A stretch of 64,000 nucleotides of DNA. It comes from Anaeramoeba flamelloides. Its lineage: Eukaryota; Metamonada; Anaeramoebidae. Below, in pieces: positions 1-12,924 of this stretch; position 1 is the stretch's first letter, and each line of letters opens with the position of its first letter. Made by a program: the position numbers and the translations under genes. The notes under the pieces are model-generated. The model saw only the letters and a list, made by a program, of their open reading frames with translations, was not told the origin of the DNA and ran no database searches. The DNA is taken from the NCBI GenBank assembly GCA_027625915.1, contig JANTQA010000040.1:2294001-2358000 (forward strand). Reading direction: 5' to 3'.

Positions 1-982
1 TTTAAGAATTATTTCTTTTTTATTTATTTGACTTTTTTTCAATAAAATAAAAAATACATTTAGATTTTAACCAAATAATAGAAAAAAATTACATCGCTAA
101 AATTTATTTCTCTAAAATAATGATGTGAAACCAATTTTAAAAAACAAGTTGAAATTTTTAAAAGAAATTACCAAAATTTGGCTGAAATTATTTCTATTTA
201 TTTTTATAATGTATTATTGATCAAAAAGTTACTTTTTGAATTATTTTTCTTTTGATCGCTATCTTTTTTAAAAATAAAAGTTATTCTTTTTTTATCATAA
301 TAAATATTCATACATTTTGCTTTTTACAAATACTTATATAAGATGAAAATTACTAAATGACAAAATTAAATATTATTCATTATTGTATTAAAATTGGTAT
401 AAATAAAATGAACAAACATCTTTTATAAAAAAATATTAAAAAAATATCCCGTAAAAGATTTTTGGTTTTCATTGAGTAACATTGTTTTGTTAATTTTTAC
501 TTAAAGTGGTAGTTACCTTTTACCAATTTTGAGAATCTCAGTTCGAATTTGAATCATAAAAATCATTTCTTTAAAAAAATAAAGAAATAATTAATAAATA
601 CACTAGCATGAAAAAATAAAAGTGAAAAAAAAAAAAAAGTTAGACAAAACTTCACCATTCCTTAACCTTTCATCCTTATTAATAAAGTTTATTCACAATA
701 TAATCAAAATTACACAACTTTAAATTTATGAGACTATTGTATTTATTGTTGTTAGTATAACCAACTTTTATAAAAATCTCTAGTCTAGAAAAAAAAAGGT
801 ATTTTTCGAAGGTTAAAAATTACAAATAAACCAAGAATGAATTATAATTCAATTCAATCTTGAGATATTTACTTTGAAGAGATAATAACAAATAGTTTTG
901 AAAACATTGTACTCATCTAATGCAACTCAAATAGAAAAAAAATTTCCTTATGATAATTATTGAGAGTGTCTGTCAAGTGCCT

Positions 983-1056
983 AGCTTTTCCAGAATTCAA
1001 AAGAATAGAGAAAAAATCTTTGATTTTTCTCCCTTCTAGAATTTCCAAGAAAAGTT
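983..1056. repeat. ~70-nt hairpin, type beta
   Basis: The two halves are near-complementary. The left half reads through CCAGAATTCAAAAGAATAGA and the right half returns through a diverged TCTAGAATTTCC. The same hairpin occurs four times in the large PP1 intron (28.6-30.0 kb). It is preceded by the same GTGCCTAGC-like lead found there. Confidence 0.6.
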
Positions 1057-1289
1057 AATCTCATTTTTTTTTTTAATTTAAGGGAGTATCTACACCATAA
1101 GACATCATAAAAATTTTAGAGAAATGAAAAAAAAAGTTTTTTTAAATTTTTCTCAAACAATAGTTTGAAAAATATATCTGAAAAAAATATTTTGCCAATC
1201 TAAACAATTTTCTCTAACTATATATATTAAATATAAAAAGAATATAATTAAATATTTAATTGTGAAAAAATTTTCTATTTTGTAAACTA

Positions 1290-2070
1290 AATTCCAAAAA
1301 TTTTGACACAGTTTAAAACGTTGAAAGAATAGCCATACTCCACTTTACATTCAATTTGGAAATAATTTTGATTTTACAAACTATTATTTCATTTTTTTTG
1401 TCTTTTTTGTTTTGTTTTCCTCTCCTTTTTTCCAGTCAAGTAATCTTTTTCGTTAGATCTGAGAATTTTTTTTCAATGGTTGATAAAAGGTTAGTGTTGA
1501 GTTTCTTAAATAGAAAAAGTCACATACAATTGGTTGAGGGTATCTGATCAATTTGATCGATCAACAATTGTTGTTGAAATTTCAACAAATTTACCAATTC
1601 ATTTTTTGTTCTGCTGGTTTCATTATTTTGGGTACAACCAGATTTTTATTTTTTCGTTTTATATTTTTTTCTGTTATTGGGATAAAAATAATTTCTTATA
1701 AAAAAATGATACTTGGTTATTTAAATGTGATTTAATATTAGGTTTGAAAATAATAACATAAATTGAGTTTTTTTTTTGCTTATTTTTGATTATGGGTGTG
1801 TCCAAATTTTAGGAAAGGGGTTTATTATTCCAAATTAACATAAAATTTTTTCTATTTACAAAAGATAATAAGCTTTTTCTTGGTTGTTCCTTTTCTCAAA
1901 TTACTTCAAAATTCTCAGTTAATTTTTATTGTTTGTATAAAAAGGGTTTCTTCCAAAAAAAACACAAGACTATTCTTTTGAACAAGGGTTATTGTAACAA
2001 AAATGGTTATTTTTCGATCAGGTATTTGAAGAGAATTTTTTTTTTGTTTCTGATTTAAGTTACTGACAAT
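1290..2070 (+). repeat. dispersed repeat B, copy 1
   Basis: An inverted, diverged copy lies at about 12925-13450. Shared landmarks include TTGTTGAAATTTCAACAAAT, TCCAAATTTAAATT-type segments, TCAACACTAACCTT (inverse of AAGGTTAGTGTTGA) and TTACATTCAATTTGGAAATA. Boundaries are approximate because similarity fades gradually. Function and class are unknown. Confidence 0.6.
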
Positions 2071-2280
2071 CCAAATGACATGAATTTCTCTAGATATGAA
2101 TTGGCTCAAGCTAAACACTGAATGTTTGGATTATATTTCTATGAATAATAAGTCTCAAATGTTCTTCATAAATAACACAACCACATGAATAAAATAAAAC
2201 AATAAACGATCAAAAAGGGGTGATTAATATTAAAAGAATGTAGTTTTATTCAAAAGAAAAAGAAAAACGATTTCTTCTTT

Positions 2281-2868
2281 TTAATAAAAAATGTCTTCGT
2301 TTGTTAAGATCGACCCAGACTTTTCGTTTTGGTTTTTGTCGATTTTTTCGTCTATTTCTTCTTTTTTGATTTCATTTTCATTTTGATCTTCTTTTTCGTT
2401 TTCTTTTTCATCTTCATTTTCTTTTTCTTTTTCTTTTTCTATTTCAATTTCTTTGTCGTCCCTCTTTAACTCTTTGAGCCTTTTTTTTTTGATTTCAAAA
2501 GTGTTTTGGAGTTTTTCATTCCTTTTTTGAAGTTTGTTTGTTGCAATATTTTGTTCTTCTAATAATTGTTGAACGTCCATTTTTTGTTTTTTTCGAGTTT
2601 TGATCTGTTTTTTTAGATCTTCAATTCTTTCCTTTTGGGTTGGTGGTGGGATTAGTACCTTTTTTTTTTTAATTGCCTTTAGTGGGTTGATTGTTTTTTC
2701 AAAAGGTTGGCTGATTTTATCTTGATGTTTGTCTTTTTTATCTTTTTTTCCTTTTTCTTTTTCTTTTATCTTTTTTTGAGGTTTTGATATTGAAAACTCA
2801 GTATCCAAAGATCCCAAGCCTCCATCGTCCCCACTAGACCCAGTGTCCTCCTCGCTGTATATGAACAT
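2281..2868 (-). CDS. charged coiled-coil protein, unrecognised
   Basis: An intact 195-residue frame with an ATG start and TAA stop. The N-terminus is acidic and Ser/Gly-rich (residues 5-25). A Lys-rich stretch follows (about 30-75). Residues about 80-160 have heptad-like Leu/Ile spacing and high Lys/Glu/Gln content, consistent with a coiled coil. The C-terminus is a KEKEKENEDE-type low-complexity tail ending in a less biased DIFY. Base composition is clearly less AT-rich than the flanks, which supports a real gene. It is transcribed divergently from the kinase at 3173 with about 300 bp between starts, so the two may share a promoter region. I recognise no family; nuclear or cytoskeletal roles would be guesses. 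Confidence 0.65.
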   Translation of the reverse strand: MFIYSEEDTGSSGDDGGLGSLDTEFSISKPQKKIKEKEKGKKDKKDKHQDKISQPFEKTINPLKAIKKKKVLIPPPTQKERIEDLKKQIKTRKKQKMDVQQLLEEQNIATNKLQKRNEKLQNTFEIKKKRLKELKRDDKEIEIEKEKEKENEDEKENEKEDQNENEIKKEEIDEKIDKNQNEKSGSILTNEDIFY

Positions 2869-3172
2869 TTGGTGAGATAGTGAATAATTGTTTGTTAAAA
2901 ATAACCAATTGTTGTAAAGTACAAGTGCAAAAAATGGTTTTTTTTATGTCAAATAACAACACAACTAATCCATACCTTTGAAAAAGTTTTATGTTTTTAA
3001 TAACCTTTCAGACACTCTATTGTAGACAATTTACAAAACTTGTAAACATTTTCCAAAACTTTTAAAGTAGAAAAGCTTTGCAAAGATGAGAAAATAAATA
3101 AAAGTGAGAAATGTTTGAAAGTCAAAAATAACTTTGAGAAATCATTTTTTGTTTGTTTTTTTTTAATAACTG
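2869..3172. promoter_or_regulatory. shared divergent upstream region
   Basis: This 304-bp gap separates the ATG codons of two divergently transcribed genes, so both promoters must lie here or extend into untranslated sequence. I see A/T runs but no motif that I can name with confidence. Confidence 0.35.
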
Positions 3173-4376
3173 ATGTCCAAAAAACAAATCGAGAAACTCG
3201 GCGAATCTATCCGTCAACCGAGTTGGAAAACACGTATTATTTCAAACAACTTTTTCTTTTTCTTTAATTTTTCTCAACAAGCACTATCAAAAACGATTTT
3301 TCTTTTTGGTTCTGAAAATTACATAAACATAACAAAAAAATTCACAATAACACAAAATTTATTAAACAACCTTCCTAAAAATAATCTTCACAACAAAACA
3401 AGTCTTGAACGAACGAACAGAATTTACCCAACCAACGTCGATCACCGAAACAAATAATGTTCTCATTCGAAAGACCAGCAAGGGCAAAAAAGTGAACAAA
3501 TATTCGAATGTCAAGCTCCTGGGGAGAGGTGCGTTTGGTAAAGTGAAGCTCGTCCAAAAGGATGGTATTCTCTATGCAACAAAAAAAATCAAAAAATCAC
3601 GTTTAAGGAGAAAGACACTCCGCAACACCTCGCAGCCTGACAACGACGTGATGAAGGAAATCGCGATCATGAAAAAACTGAATCACCCCAACATTGTTCA
3701 GCTTTATGAGGTCATGGATGATGGTGTGAACGGGAAGCACATTTTTTTGGTGATGGAGTATGTGTCTGGGGGCAATTTGCACGATGCAATTCTGAAACAA
3801 AAAGGGACCAATCTTGAGCTGTGTAGAAGATGGTTTCGCGAATTGATAATCGGACTAAATTATCTTCACAAAAACTGTGTGATCCACCGCGACATTAAGC
3901 CCCTGAATTTGTTGCTTACGCCAAAGGGAGTGATCAAAATTTGCGATTTTGGTGTTTCGCATGTGTTTGTGAAAAACGACAAACTGAAAAAAACGCAAGG
4001 ATCGCCTGCATTCTACTCCCCAGAGGTATGCGCCGGCGAAGAGTACAGCGGGATCAAAACAGACATTTGGGCAGTGGGTGTTACACTTTATTTCATGATC
4101 TTCAAAAAGCTTCCTTTCACAAACGACGATATAATTGAATTATACAATATTATTATCAACGATCCTTTGGTTTTCCCGATTGAAATTTCAAAGGATTTGA
4201 AATCTTTATTATGTGGCATGCTTGAAAAAAATCCTGAAAAAAGATTCACACTTGAACAAATCTTTCAACACCCCTGGGTTTGTGGTAAAAAGAAATTATT
4301 AAATATCGAAAATGTTACTCCTGTCACCGTTACTTTAAATGAAATTTCTACAGCTATAACAAACCAACTAAATTAG
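3173..4376 (+). CDS. CaMKK-like Ser/Thr protein kinase
   Basis: Two exons: 3173-3233 and probably 3421-4376 (GTATTA donor; acceptor AG at 3419-3420, with AG at 3401-3402 also in phase), giving about 338 residues. The second exon has no ATG before the kinase core, so the upstream exon is needed. The kinase domain is complete: glycine loop LGRGAFGKV, ATKK lysine, MKEI glutamate, HRDIKPLNLL catalytic loop, DFG, and an SPE version of APE. Between strands beta-3 and helix C sits a basic insert (KKSRLRRKTLRN), placed like the Arg-Pro insert of CaMKK. HPNIVQLYEVMDD, HRDIKP, DFGVS, GVTLY and HPWV all match CaMKK/Sak1-type kinases. The short tail (VTPVTVTLNEIS) resembles the start of the CaMKK C-terminus, but no calmodulin-binding helix follows. 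LKB1-like or yeast Tos3/Elm1-like assignment is the alternative. Confidence 0.85.
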
Positions 4377-7300
4377 GTGCACATGTATAAACTCCTATAA
4401 TTGACTTTATTCACAAACACACAATACACAGATATAACCAGGCTTTGTTATTTGTTTTTTTCCGATTATTTTACAAAAAAAAAAAAATACACACTTTTCA
4501 CTTTTTTATATGTTTTTATCAAGAATAGAATAATTTCGAAGTATTGAATAATATTTTATTTTCATTAATAATTTAAAATGATCTTTTAAAAATACTACAA
4601 CTATTCCAAAAAAGTTAAATCCAATCAGATACTCATCAAATATTTTAGACTTTATTCTATCTTTATTAAAAAAGATTGTATTTGTGATGTTTGTTTTATT
4701 TATTAAAAATATTTTTAATTATTTATTAATTTTTTTTTTTTGAATAAATATGAAATTAATTTTTTTAACTAATCTTTCCAATAATGAAAAAATTTGAAAT
4801 TACCTCAATAATTTTTATTTCTTTTTTATTTTTTTAAATAATTTATTTTATAACAAATTTGCTTTTATAAATTTGTCCTCTAGAAATACTTTTAGAAAAT
4901 GAAACATAATACATATTATTGAATAAATATTCAAACCAAGTAATATTCGTTTTTATTGAGAAAAAAATATTATCAGAGTGTATGAAAAACTAAACCCAAT
5001 TTCATAATTTTTAACATAAAAATTCAATTTTTTTAAAAAAAAAAATCCATTTTAATAGATTTTATCGGAAATACCAAATTAGAACCATAAATTAATTGAA
5101 AACTTGTAAATTATTTTTAAATTACAATACTAAAACAATAATAATAATAAATATTTATTAATAGAAATAAATCAAGAGTATTATCTAAAATTTTATGAGA
5201 GCAAAACACAAAAAACGCATTGGTAAATTTGTTTAAATTCTCTTAATAATTACTAGCTTGATAAAATCAGAAGGTACCACTTATAATTTTTTTGGACTCT
5301 TCTATTTTGAAGAACTCAACTTAATCTTAATATCAACTGCTTGAGAAAATCATTACCTAACAAAACATCCCATATTTCAAAAAAAGTTATGTAAAAAAAA
5401 ACTAAAATATGAAAAAAAAATGATTTTCATATTTTTCAAAAATCAAAATTATTTTCAATTAGATTGAAATTGGATTATTTTGATTCTTTTAACTATGATA
5501 AATGTGTTTAAATTTTCAAATTTCAGTTAAAAATTACCAAAGCCAGCCAAAAAAAGAAGATATTTTACCATCTAAAAGAATATTAGAAACAATGAAGTAA
5601 TTCATATGTTTAAAAGCTATTTTTTTTAGAATAACTTACATTTTTACAAAAAAATATTTTCTCTTAAAAAGTCAATTCGACTTAAAAAGGAGTTTCAAGT
5701 AACAGATTTTAGATATTAATGTTAATTTATTTAAGTAAGAGTTCAAAAAAAAACATTTCAAGATGATTTAGAATTTGGAATCTTCTCTGAATCTGAAAAT
5801 AAAAAGTAAACTCTATTAATAAAAGCAAAAAATAAATGATTTAAGACAAAAATAGATGATTCAACCTTAGAAATTTTTTTTTTCTAATACTATCCATTTT
5901 GTATGAATTTTTATTCAATTAACCCAACATTAAAAATTTGTAGAAAAAAATTACAATTTTTTAAGATCTCCAAAACCACTCATTGGATTCTGATATTAAA
6001 AAATAAATTTAAATTTTCTTTGTTGATTTGATAACAAATAATATAATGTATTTTTGTTTGAAGATAATTTGTTTCTTCTTTTCTTGAATCTACTGTATAT
6101 TTTCAGAATCTTTTTCATTAAAATACCTGTTAAAAATTTTTCCTATTTCACTTTTTTTTGTGAATATTCAGATTTAAAGACTAAAGAGCAAAATTATAAG
6201 TCAAATTTCAAAAATAGGGGCAGATTTTTCATCAGAAAAAAATTTGTTTAATGTTTTTTTTTTTTTGAATAATAATGTATTTTACTCACTTGTTTAGAGA
6301 TAATAACAAATATAGATTAACAAATAAAAATATACTGTAATCATTTTATTTTTTGAAATACAAATGAAAAAATATTAAAATAATAATAAAAAAGTTTGCC
6401 CCTAATTTTGAAATGGGTTTATGAAAAACAAAATAATAAATATTTTTCATGTTTAATATTTTATAATACGCATTTTTTCATTTGAAACAATTTTTTTCTA
6501 GTTAATAATATATTTAATTTATTTTAATACATTTTTGATTCTTTTTTAACATTCTTTATATGATACACAGTTAAGATTTTGTAATTTTTTGATACCTATA
6601 TTCATTAGAAAAATCCAAAATAAAAAAGATAAAAAAATATATTTGAACTTAAAAATTCAATAAGGTAAAATTCAAAATCTTGATAAAGATAATTATACAG
6701 AATAATTCACTTCAATTGAAATTTACTTTCAATTACACTCTAATTCCCTTTATGAAAAAAATATTTTTTTTTTATTTTGATTCAATTTATTTCAAAATAA
6801 TGTGAAAAACAATAAAAATTTTTATTTTATAAAAAAAATTATTCAAAAATTTTTCTGACAATATTTGGGATAATGTCACATTTACAGTATTAAAGATGTT
6901 AAATTTATCAAATAATTTTCAAATACATCATATATGATTTAATTTTAATTTTGAAACCAATAAAAATTCAATTAAAAGAAAAATTAAATTCAATATATTA
7001 TATTATTATTCAATTTCGATTAATAACTAATAAAGCAAAAATATTTATATCAAAAGATTTTGAAAAAATTAAATATTTGTACATTTTTATTAGATAAAAT
7101 TTAGATATACTTTATAATCTAAAAAAATCTGAAGAAACCTATAATAATCCTATACAATTCCATAATAACAATTCTCTGAAATTTCGTTTGAAAATTAGAT
7201 TATTTATATCTTTTATATTAAGTCAATGAATATATCATTTTGTAAATTTTTAATTATCAAATAAAAATGATAAATTATTTAAATTCTTGAATTAATTCAT

Positions 7301-8403
7301 GTATTATTGAAATAAGCAAAATAAAATGAAAAAAAAACAATTTTTATCCACAAAACAGAATTTAAAATTGAAAATATGGTAATTTCACTAAATATAAAAA
7401 CAAATTATAATTTTAAAAAGAAAAGTAAAAAATTTATCGGTACATTTTTTTGTAAATTAATAAAATTTAGTCAAAGAATAAATAACAAAATCAATTGAAA
7501 GTTTAAAAATTGATTCAAACTGAAAAAAAGAAATATCTAGAGAATTATTCCCAAGAAGAATTAGCTTTTTTTTTTTTTTTATTATTATTTGTTATTTTTT
7601 TTACATTTCATAAAAAAAACTCTTTGTTGGTTGATTTGTATTAACCTAATCAACAATAACAAATAAATGCTGAATATTTTTATTGTTTTAATAAGTATTT
7701 ATAATATTTTTTTCAAAATATTTCAAAAAAAGAAACAAAAAAACAAATACAAATGCACTTTTTTTGGAGAAAACCAGGTAGGTACAATTTCAATAATAAT
7801 ATGGAAATATAATAAGGAGACAAATGATTTTTTAGACAATAAAATACACTATATAAACTTTCCATTATAATGGATTTTTTTTTTGATATTCAAACTATTC
7901 CCCGATGAAAAAAATTTTTTTTTCAAAATGGAAAACATATATATTAATTTTTACAACCAAAATCTTATCATATAAAAGCAGGATTAGAAAATTGAATATC
8001 AAATATTAATGTAATAATGTAATAATTATAAAATTTTTTCCTTATAAAGATTCAATTAACATTTTTTTACATAAGTTAAATTATTTTTTTATGGTTCTTA
8101 TGGAATAAAGATATTGCAAAACCAATTTGTCAATTTTTTTGGGAAATATCTTATATATATATATATATATATCTATATATAACCAGCTGTTGAATTCTAC
8201 TAAACTATTTTTCAAAAATTTTGAATCACTTTATAATGTTAATTGGAGTTGTATTGAGGGTTTATTCCAGTATTCTAAACAAAAAATATTTTCAAATTTT
8301 TGGATCAGAATCTTTTTTTATAATTTTGAAAATTTTAGTTTTTGCTTTTTCAAATTTTTGTTTTTCTTTTGTTTTTCTTTTTCTTTTCTTTTTCAAATTT
8401 TTT

Positions 8404-8448
<45 letters not shown>

Positions 8449-10063
8449 CAAAGGATCATGTGTAAAAAAAAAACAGACCTTCGAAAAGTAAATAATCATT
8501 ATCAAAATTGAGACTATGTAATGCCTTTGGAAATGAATTTAATTATTCATAAAAAAATCTTTTTGTTCAACTTTTTTTCAGTGAAAGTTAAGTAATAAAA
8601 AATCGGTAATGCTCATTTCAAAAATTGTGACTCACTTTTTTCTAGTTTTTGGTTTTATTTTGTTTTTAATTTTTAATATATTAGGTTTTTATATATTTAG
8701 AATGACTTAAAAGTTAATTACAAATCAGATTTAGTTATTAATTGTTCTTGAATACTAAAGGATATTTTTAATTTTTCAATTTATTATTTCAGGAGAGTTA
8801 CAATATTTGAAAAAGATTTATTTGAAAATGTCTTTATTTTTTTGGAAATAAAATATAAAAGAATAGAATATAATCAAATATTTCCCTATATTCTTTCAAA
8901 TTTCAGAAAATTCCGTTATCTTTTTTTTAATTTTAGTATAAAATAAAATTGTAGAAATTTTCTTTTTATTATCTTAAATTAAAAAAAAAAGTAAATATTT
9001 TTTTCTTGAGTTTTCTGTTTATTTGAAAAATTAATTGATTAAATTTTAAAAAAAAAAAAATAGACATCTATGGTACTCTAATGAACTTGATGATACCCAA
9101 AAAAATTTCGTAATAATTAAAAATCATAAAAATCATTTTTTGTAAAACCCAAAAATAAACAAGTTATCCATCAGGTTTCACAAGTCTAAAATTCAGCAAA
9201 TTTACTAACTTATTTAAAAAATGATACCAGTAATCTATAAAAATACAAATGAATTTAGTCCTTCATCTTTAAAGTTTTGAACAGAAAGAAATTATAGAAA
9301 ATATTGTTCTTTTTTTATGGGTATCCCCTTCCTATGAAATAGCATACATTAATATTTGAAAAAAAAAAATTAAAAGAATAAAAATCTTAGTACAAAAATT
9401 AAAAATCAAGAAAGTACGAAATTATTTTCATTAATTAATCAATTTGAAATTCAAGACTTCATACTTAAATTCCGAAAATTTAATAAAAGTATAAAATAAA
9501 TATCAGTGTAATTTACATTTCTTCAATAATAATAATAAAAAATGTTTTGTTTTTTTTTCTTGTTTTTTTGAAATATATTGTACATTACTTGCAGGCTTAT
9601 TTTTGATATAATTAAAACTTTTTCAAATTCTAAAAAAAAAATTTCAGTGAAGGATCTATCCATATAGAAAACACTTAATTATATATACATCTATTTTTTA
9701 TGGGTTAGTCAAAGTAATTTTGTTTTCTAGAGAATTAATTTTGTATAAAAAAACAAAATAAAAATAAGAATAATTGGTTTAATGTTAATTTATTGTAATA
9801 AGGTTCAAATTCTTTTAAATAAGTGTGATAGCCAAAAAAAAAAAAAATTAATAATGTACTGAAAATCAGCATATTAAAGTAATTAACTATCGTAAAGATA
9901 ATATTTAAAATCTTTTTTGTCACACTTTTTTAAATGAACTTAATATTAATTTATATATAAATATAAAAATAAAAAACAATAATTGTGAAAAGACTAAAAT
10001 TTCAAATAAATAATAAAAATTCTGAAATAAAAAGATACATAATAATAATGGTTGTGAACAAAC
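4377..10063. other. long gene-free AT-rich region
   Basis: About 5.7 kb without a supported gene. Frames at 6054, 7667 and 8127-8511 are Phe/Lys/Asn-rich readings of A/T runs and are not believed. It contains a (TA)n run near 8151-8180 and a T43 tract at 8406-8448. Both flanking genes end here (kinase + and 7-TM gene -), so it is a convergent intergenic region. Confidence 0.6.
8406..8448. repeat. poly(T) tract, 43 nt
   Basis: An uninterrupted T run, the longest homopolymer I see in the window, 225 bp after a (TA)n run. Confidence 0.9.
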
Positions 10064-11206
10064 TTAATCTAATAAGAAGTCATTTGGATCAAATTCTTCA
10101 GATTTTGATTCTGATGAATTAGCGACTAAATGCATTATTTCATGTATTTGTTCATGATTGATTGAATTTTTACTTGTAAAATCTGTAACTAACTGGTCAT
10201 CTAAAGAAGACTTATTGCTTGGTAGGCAACAACACATGTACTTTTTGAACAAAACAAATTTTGATGGCTGGTCCTTCTTTGACAGTAAGGAAGTTGTATC
10301 TGAATTGACGAACCCTTCTGATAAATATGTTCTCAATTCTTTTTTTTTGAACACCTCATTCGAAATGTTGATATGGAAAATGGTCAATAAAGAGACTGAA
10401 GGAAACCCGTCTGTCACCAAGTACCAAAAGAAATACACCCAATAATACCTTTGGTCATTGTTTTCATACCATTGATCACACTTGTTGTTTAAATAATTGT
10501 TTCCCGTCAGTGTACAAAGATCCCAGATCCCATTGAAGACAAAAATTGTGATATTTATCAACATCAAAAGAGCTATCGCAGATAGCTGGTTTCTGCTTAT
10601 TTGTGTCAATCTGATATTCTTAAGGTATTTCCAAGAAAGCCAGCAGAAGAATGCTAAGATGAGGGACATGCCTGTGAGCACTGATGCAATAAAGGTCAAA
10701 TTGCCATCGTTCAATCGGAAAAAGTCGATTTTTTTATCAAACAATGTGCCATACGCGCTCGAGATGATCCCAAAAGCAAAGACCCCGATTTGCAAGAGCA
10801 CATACAAGGGTAGTAGTAACTTTCTTATTTTTGTCTGGTTGTAATTGATTTTACATAACGTAAAGGAATAAAAAAAGACAAATAACAAAAAAGACGAGTA
10901 TTGGAAATACAGGGGCAAAAAGGTCTCAAAGATATTCCTTGCAAACAAATTATTATAATTTGGTGTAACAAAGGATAAGACACCTCTCCAAAGCATCGAA
11001 ATTGTTGACAGGTTGAGGATTACTAATCGGAAATATAGTGGGCTTTTATGAATGTCGTGCTTGGATAACCTGAAAATACGGCGCGATTCGAAAATCAAAA
11101 GTATCCCAACAAGAAAATACAAGGTTGATAAAATAAAGACCAAAGGTTCCCCACTCGAGAGACCTGAAAGTCTGATATCCGTTTTTGTATTGTGGTTAAT
11201 TACCAT
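10064..11206 (-). CDS. 7-TM protein, THH1/TOM1/GPR137-like
   Basis: A single-exon frame of 380 residues with ATG start and TAA stop. Seven hydrophobic segments lie at about residues 21-41, 58-80, 93-117, 130-153, 170-192, 207-229 and 254-278. Segment 3 begins FETFLPLYFQYSSFLLFVFF, and segment 2 contains a LWRGVLSF stretch. Together they recall the LLW..LR and LP..LQF..F patterns of the THH1/TOM1/TOM3 and GPR137 superfamily, whose members sit in vacuolar or lysosomal membranes. Two loop cysteines (231, 243) could pair. The soluble C-tail of about 100 residues has a CCC cluster (325-327), a plausible palmitoylation site, and a Ser/Glu-rich end. An unrelated GPCR-like protein is the alternative; family assignment is by pattern only. 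Confidence 0.7.
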   Translation of the reverse strand: MVINHNTKTDIRLSGLSSGEPLVFILSTLYFLVGILLIFESRRIFRLSKHDIHKSPLYFRLVILNLSTISMLWRGVLSFVTPNYNNLFARNIFETFLPLYFQYSSFLLFVFFYSFTLCKINYNQTKIRKLLLPLYVLLQIGVFAFGIISSAYGTLFDKKIDFFRLNDGNLTFIASVLTGMSLILAFFCWLSWKYLKNIRLTQISRNQLSAIALLMLINITIFVFNGIWDLCTLTGNNYLNNKCDQWYENNDQRYYWVYFFWYLVTDGFPSVSLLTIFHINISNEVFKKKELRTYLSEGFVNSDTTSLLSKKDQPSKFVLFKKYMCCCLPSNKSSLDDQLVTDFTSKNSINHEQIHEIMHLVANSSESKSEEFDPNDFLLD

Positions 11207-12924
11207 ATATTAGGAAATGCAAAAGTTTTATTGTTTTTTTTTTTTTTTTTTTTTTTGCCTGTGCTTTTGTTTCTTTTTGTCTTATCTTGTTTGGAAGTTT
11301 CTTTTCTAATTTTTAGGTTGTTGTTTTTTAGGGTTGTTTCTTCTTATTTTTACTGATCGAAGAATTTTTTTTTTTTTTAGAAACTGTTGATCGAAAAAGA
11401 GAAAAAGTTTCAAGATACAAAAGATAAAAGTAGAAAATGTTTGTTTTTTTCTGTTAAACTCAAGTAATTGTGTTTGGAAACATACAAAGTCTAGTTGTTC
11501 TTATAAACTATGGTTTTTTCTTCAATAATATTTTCAAAGAACAAGTAATTATTAGTTAAAGATTTCTCTTTGATCTTTCGTAATTTTCCCTCAAAAGTTC
11601 AATAAGAATACAATTTTTAGAAGACACAGAAAATTGGTGTCAATTTGATCTTATTAACTTCTTATTTCGAAAGAACCAAAAATCTCAAATAATTGTCATT
11701 TTTTAGAAGTTCTTTTTGTTTCTGGTTTTATCAATTTGATCATTTATTTTTCATTTCTGAAGAGAGATATCAATCATAATTTATTTTTTTTTCTTTTTTT
11801 TCATTTTTGAAAAATAATTGGAGAAACAAGTTTTCAAAGTATAACAAAAACCAACACACCAAACTTCTTAGAAATCAATTTTAACCTGTTATAAATATTT
11901 TCTCAACATATAAAATTTTTTTCTCAGTGAAATAAACAGATTTGCTTTTCTCAAATAAAAGAAATGTATTTTGTTGAAATTTAAATTTTGATACAAAAAT
12001 TATAAACTGTTTCAAGTCAACCTTATTGGAATCAAATTTACTTCACCAAAATCTAGGAACGAAAGATAATTGTAGAATTTTTTTAAGGTGAGAAATTAGA
12101 ATTGAAATTTTTATTTTAGCCAAACCGATTCTCTTATTATATATTCTGTAAGAAAAAATCTTTCCAAGTAAAAAATTGTATTTTTTCAATTTAAACAGGA
12201 AAATAGGTTAAAAATATCTTTTTATTCTTTTAATTGTTTTTCATTTTTAATAGCACCAACAAATCATTTTGTGAATCTAATACTTTATTGCAAAAAAAAA
12301 AAAAATTATTAAAATATTTTTTTTTCTTTGTCACAAATTCCAGAGTAAAAATTAATCAAAAAAGGATTTATAATAAATTTTTAAAATTTTAAAAATAAAA
12401 AAAAATGATATTTTGAAGTAAAAACATTTGAAAAAATTGATGTCTTAATATTTTAATTTTTTTTTTATATTAAATTTGTCATTTTTTATAAAAATTTGAA
12501 AACTTTTTCTATAGGCTCACAAGACACAGGTTTCTTGTTAACGAACTTGATGATTATAATAACAAAAAATAAATTTAAGAAACAGAATCAAAATGTTTGA
12601 GGAAGAAACAGAAATTTAAAAATCAAAAATAATTTCCCGAAATCAATAAACAATAAGAACCTAAAACATTTTTTTTTAAAATGTAATTTTTTACTTTAAA
12701 AAACTCCATTTTTTTTTCTATAAGAAACCTCTCAAGTAGGGGAGAACCTGAAAAGTTTACGAATTATTGTAAAAAAATTGGAAATTTAATAAAAAAACTT
12801 ACAATATTGAGAAATCAGTTTTGTACAGGTATTTCTAATTTAGAAAAGTTAAAGCAATACATATTTTATTTATTTGAGAAAAAGTCGAAAAAGATATTAT
12901 GTAAAAAATTTATTTAAAATTCAA

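Larger units (their letters stand above)
1..2280. other. AT-rich intergenic DNA with repeats
   Basis: No gene is supported here. The stretch is homopolymer-rich DNA holding one copy of dispersed repeat B (about 1290-2070) and one ~70-nt hairpin (983-1056) of a type that recurs in the PP1 intron near 28.6-30 kb. Short open frames at 1356-1735 lie within repeat B and are not conserved as protein in its second copy. Confidence 0.6.

Noticed and set aside
485-565. tRNA-like sequence (AAAGTGGTAGTTA and AGTTCGAATTT resembling A and B boxes)
   Set aside because: The T-stem pairs poorly and no acceptor or anticodon stem of proper length can be drawn. At most a decayed tRNA-derived fragment.
3405-3407. 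TTG as start of the kinase
   Set aside because: No ATG occurs in that frame before the catalytic core, and a phase-compatible upstream exon with an ATG at 3173 exists.
8127-8511. Open frames of 96-112 codons on the plus strand
   Set aside because: They are poly-Phe readings of a T43 tract and T-rich DNA.
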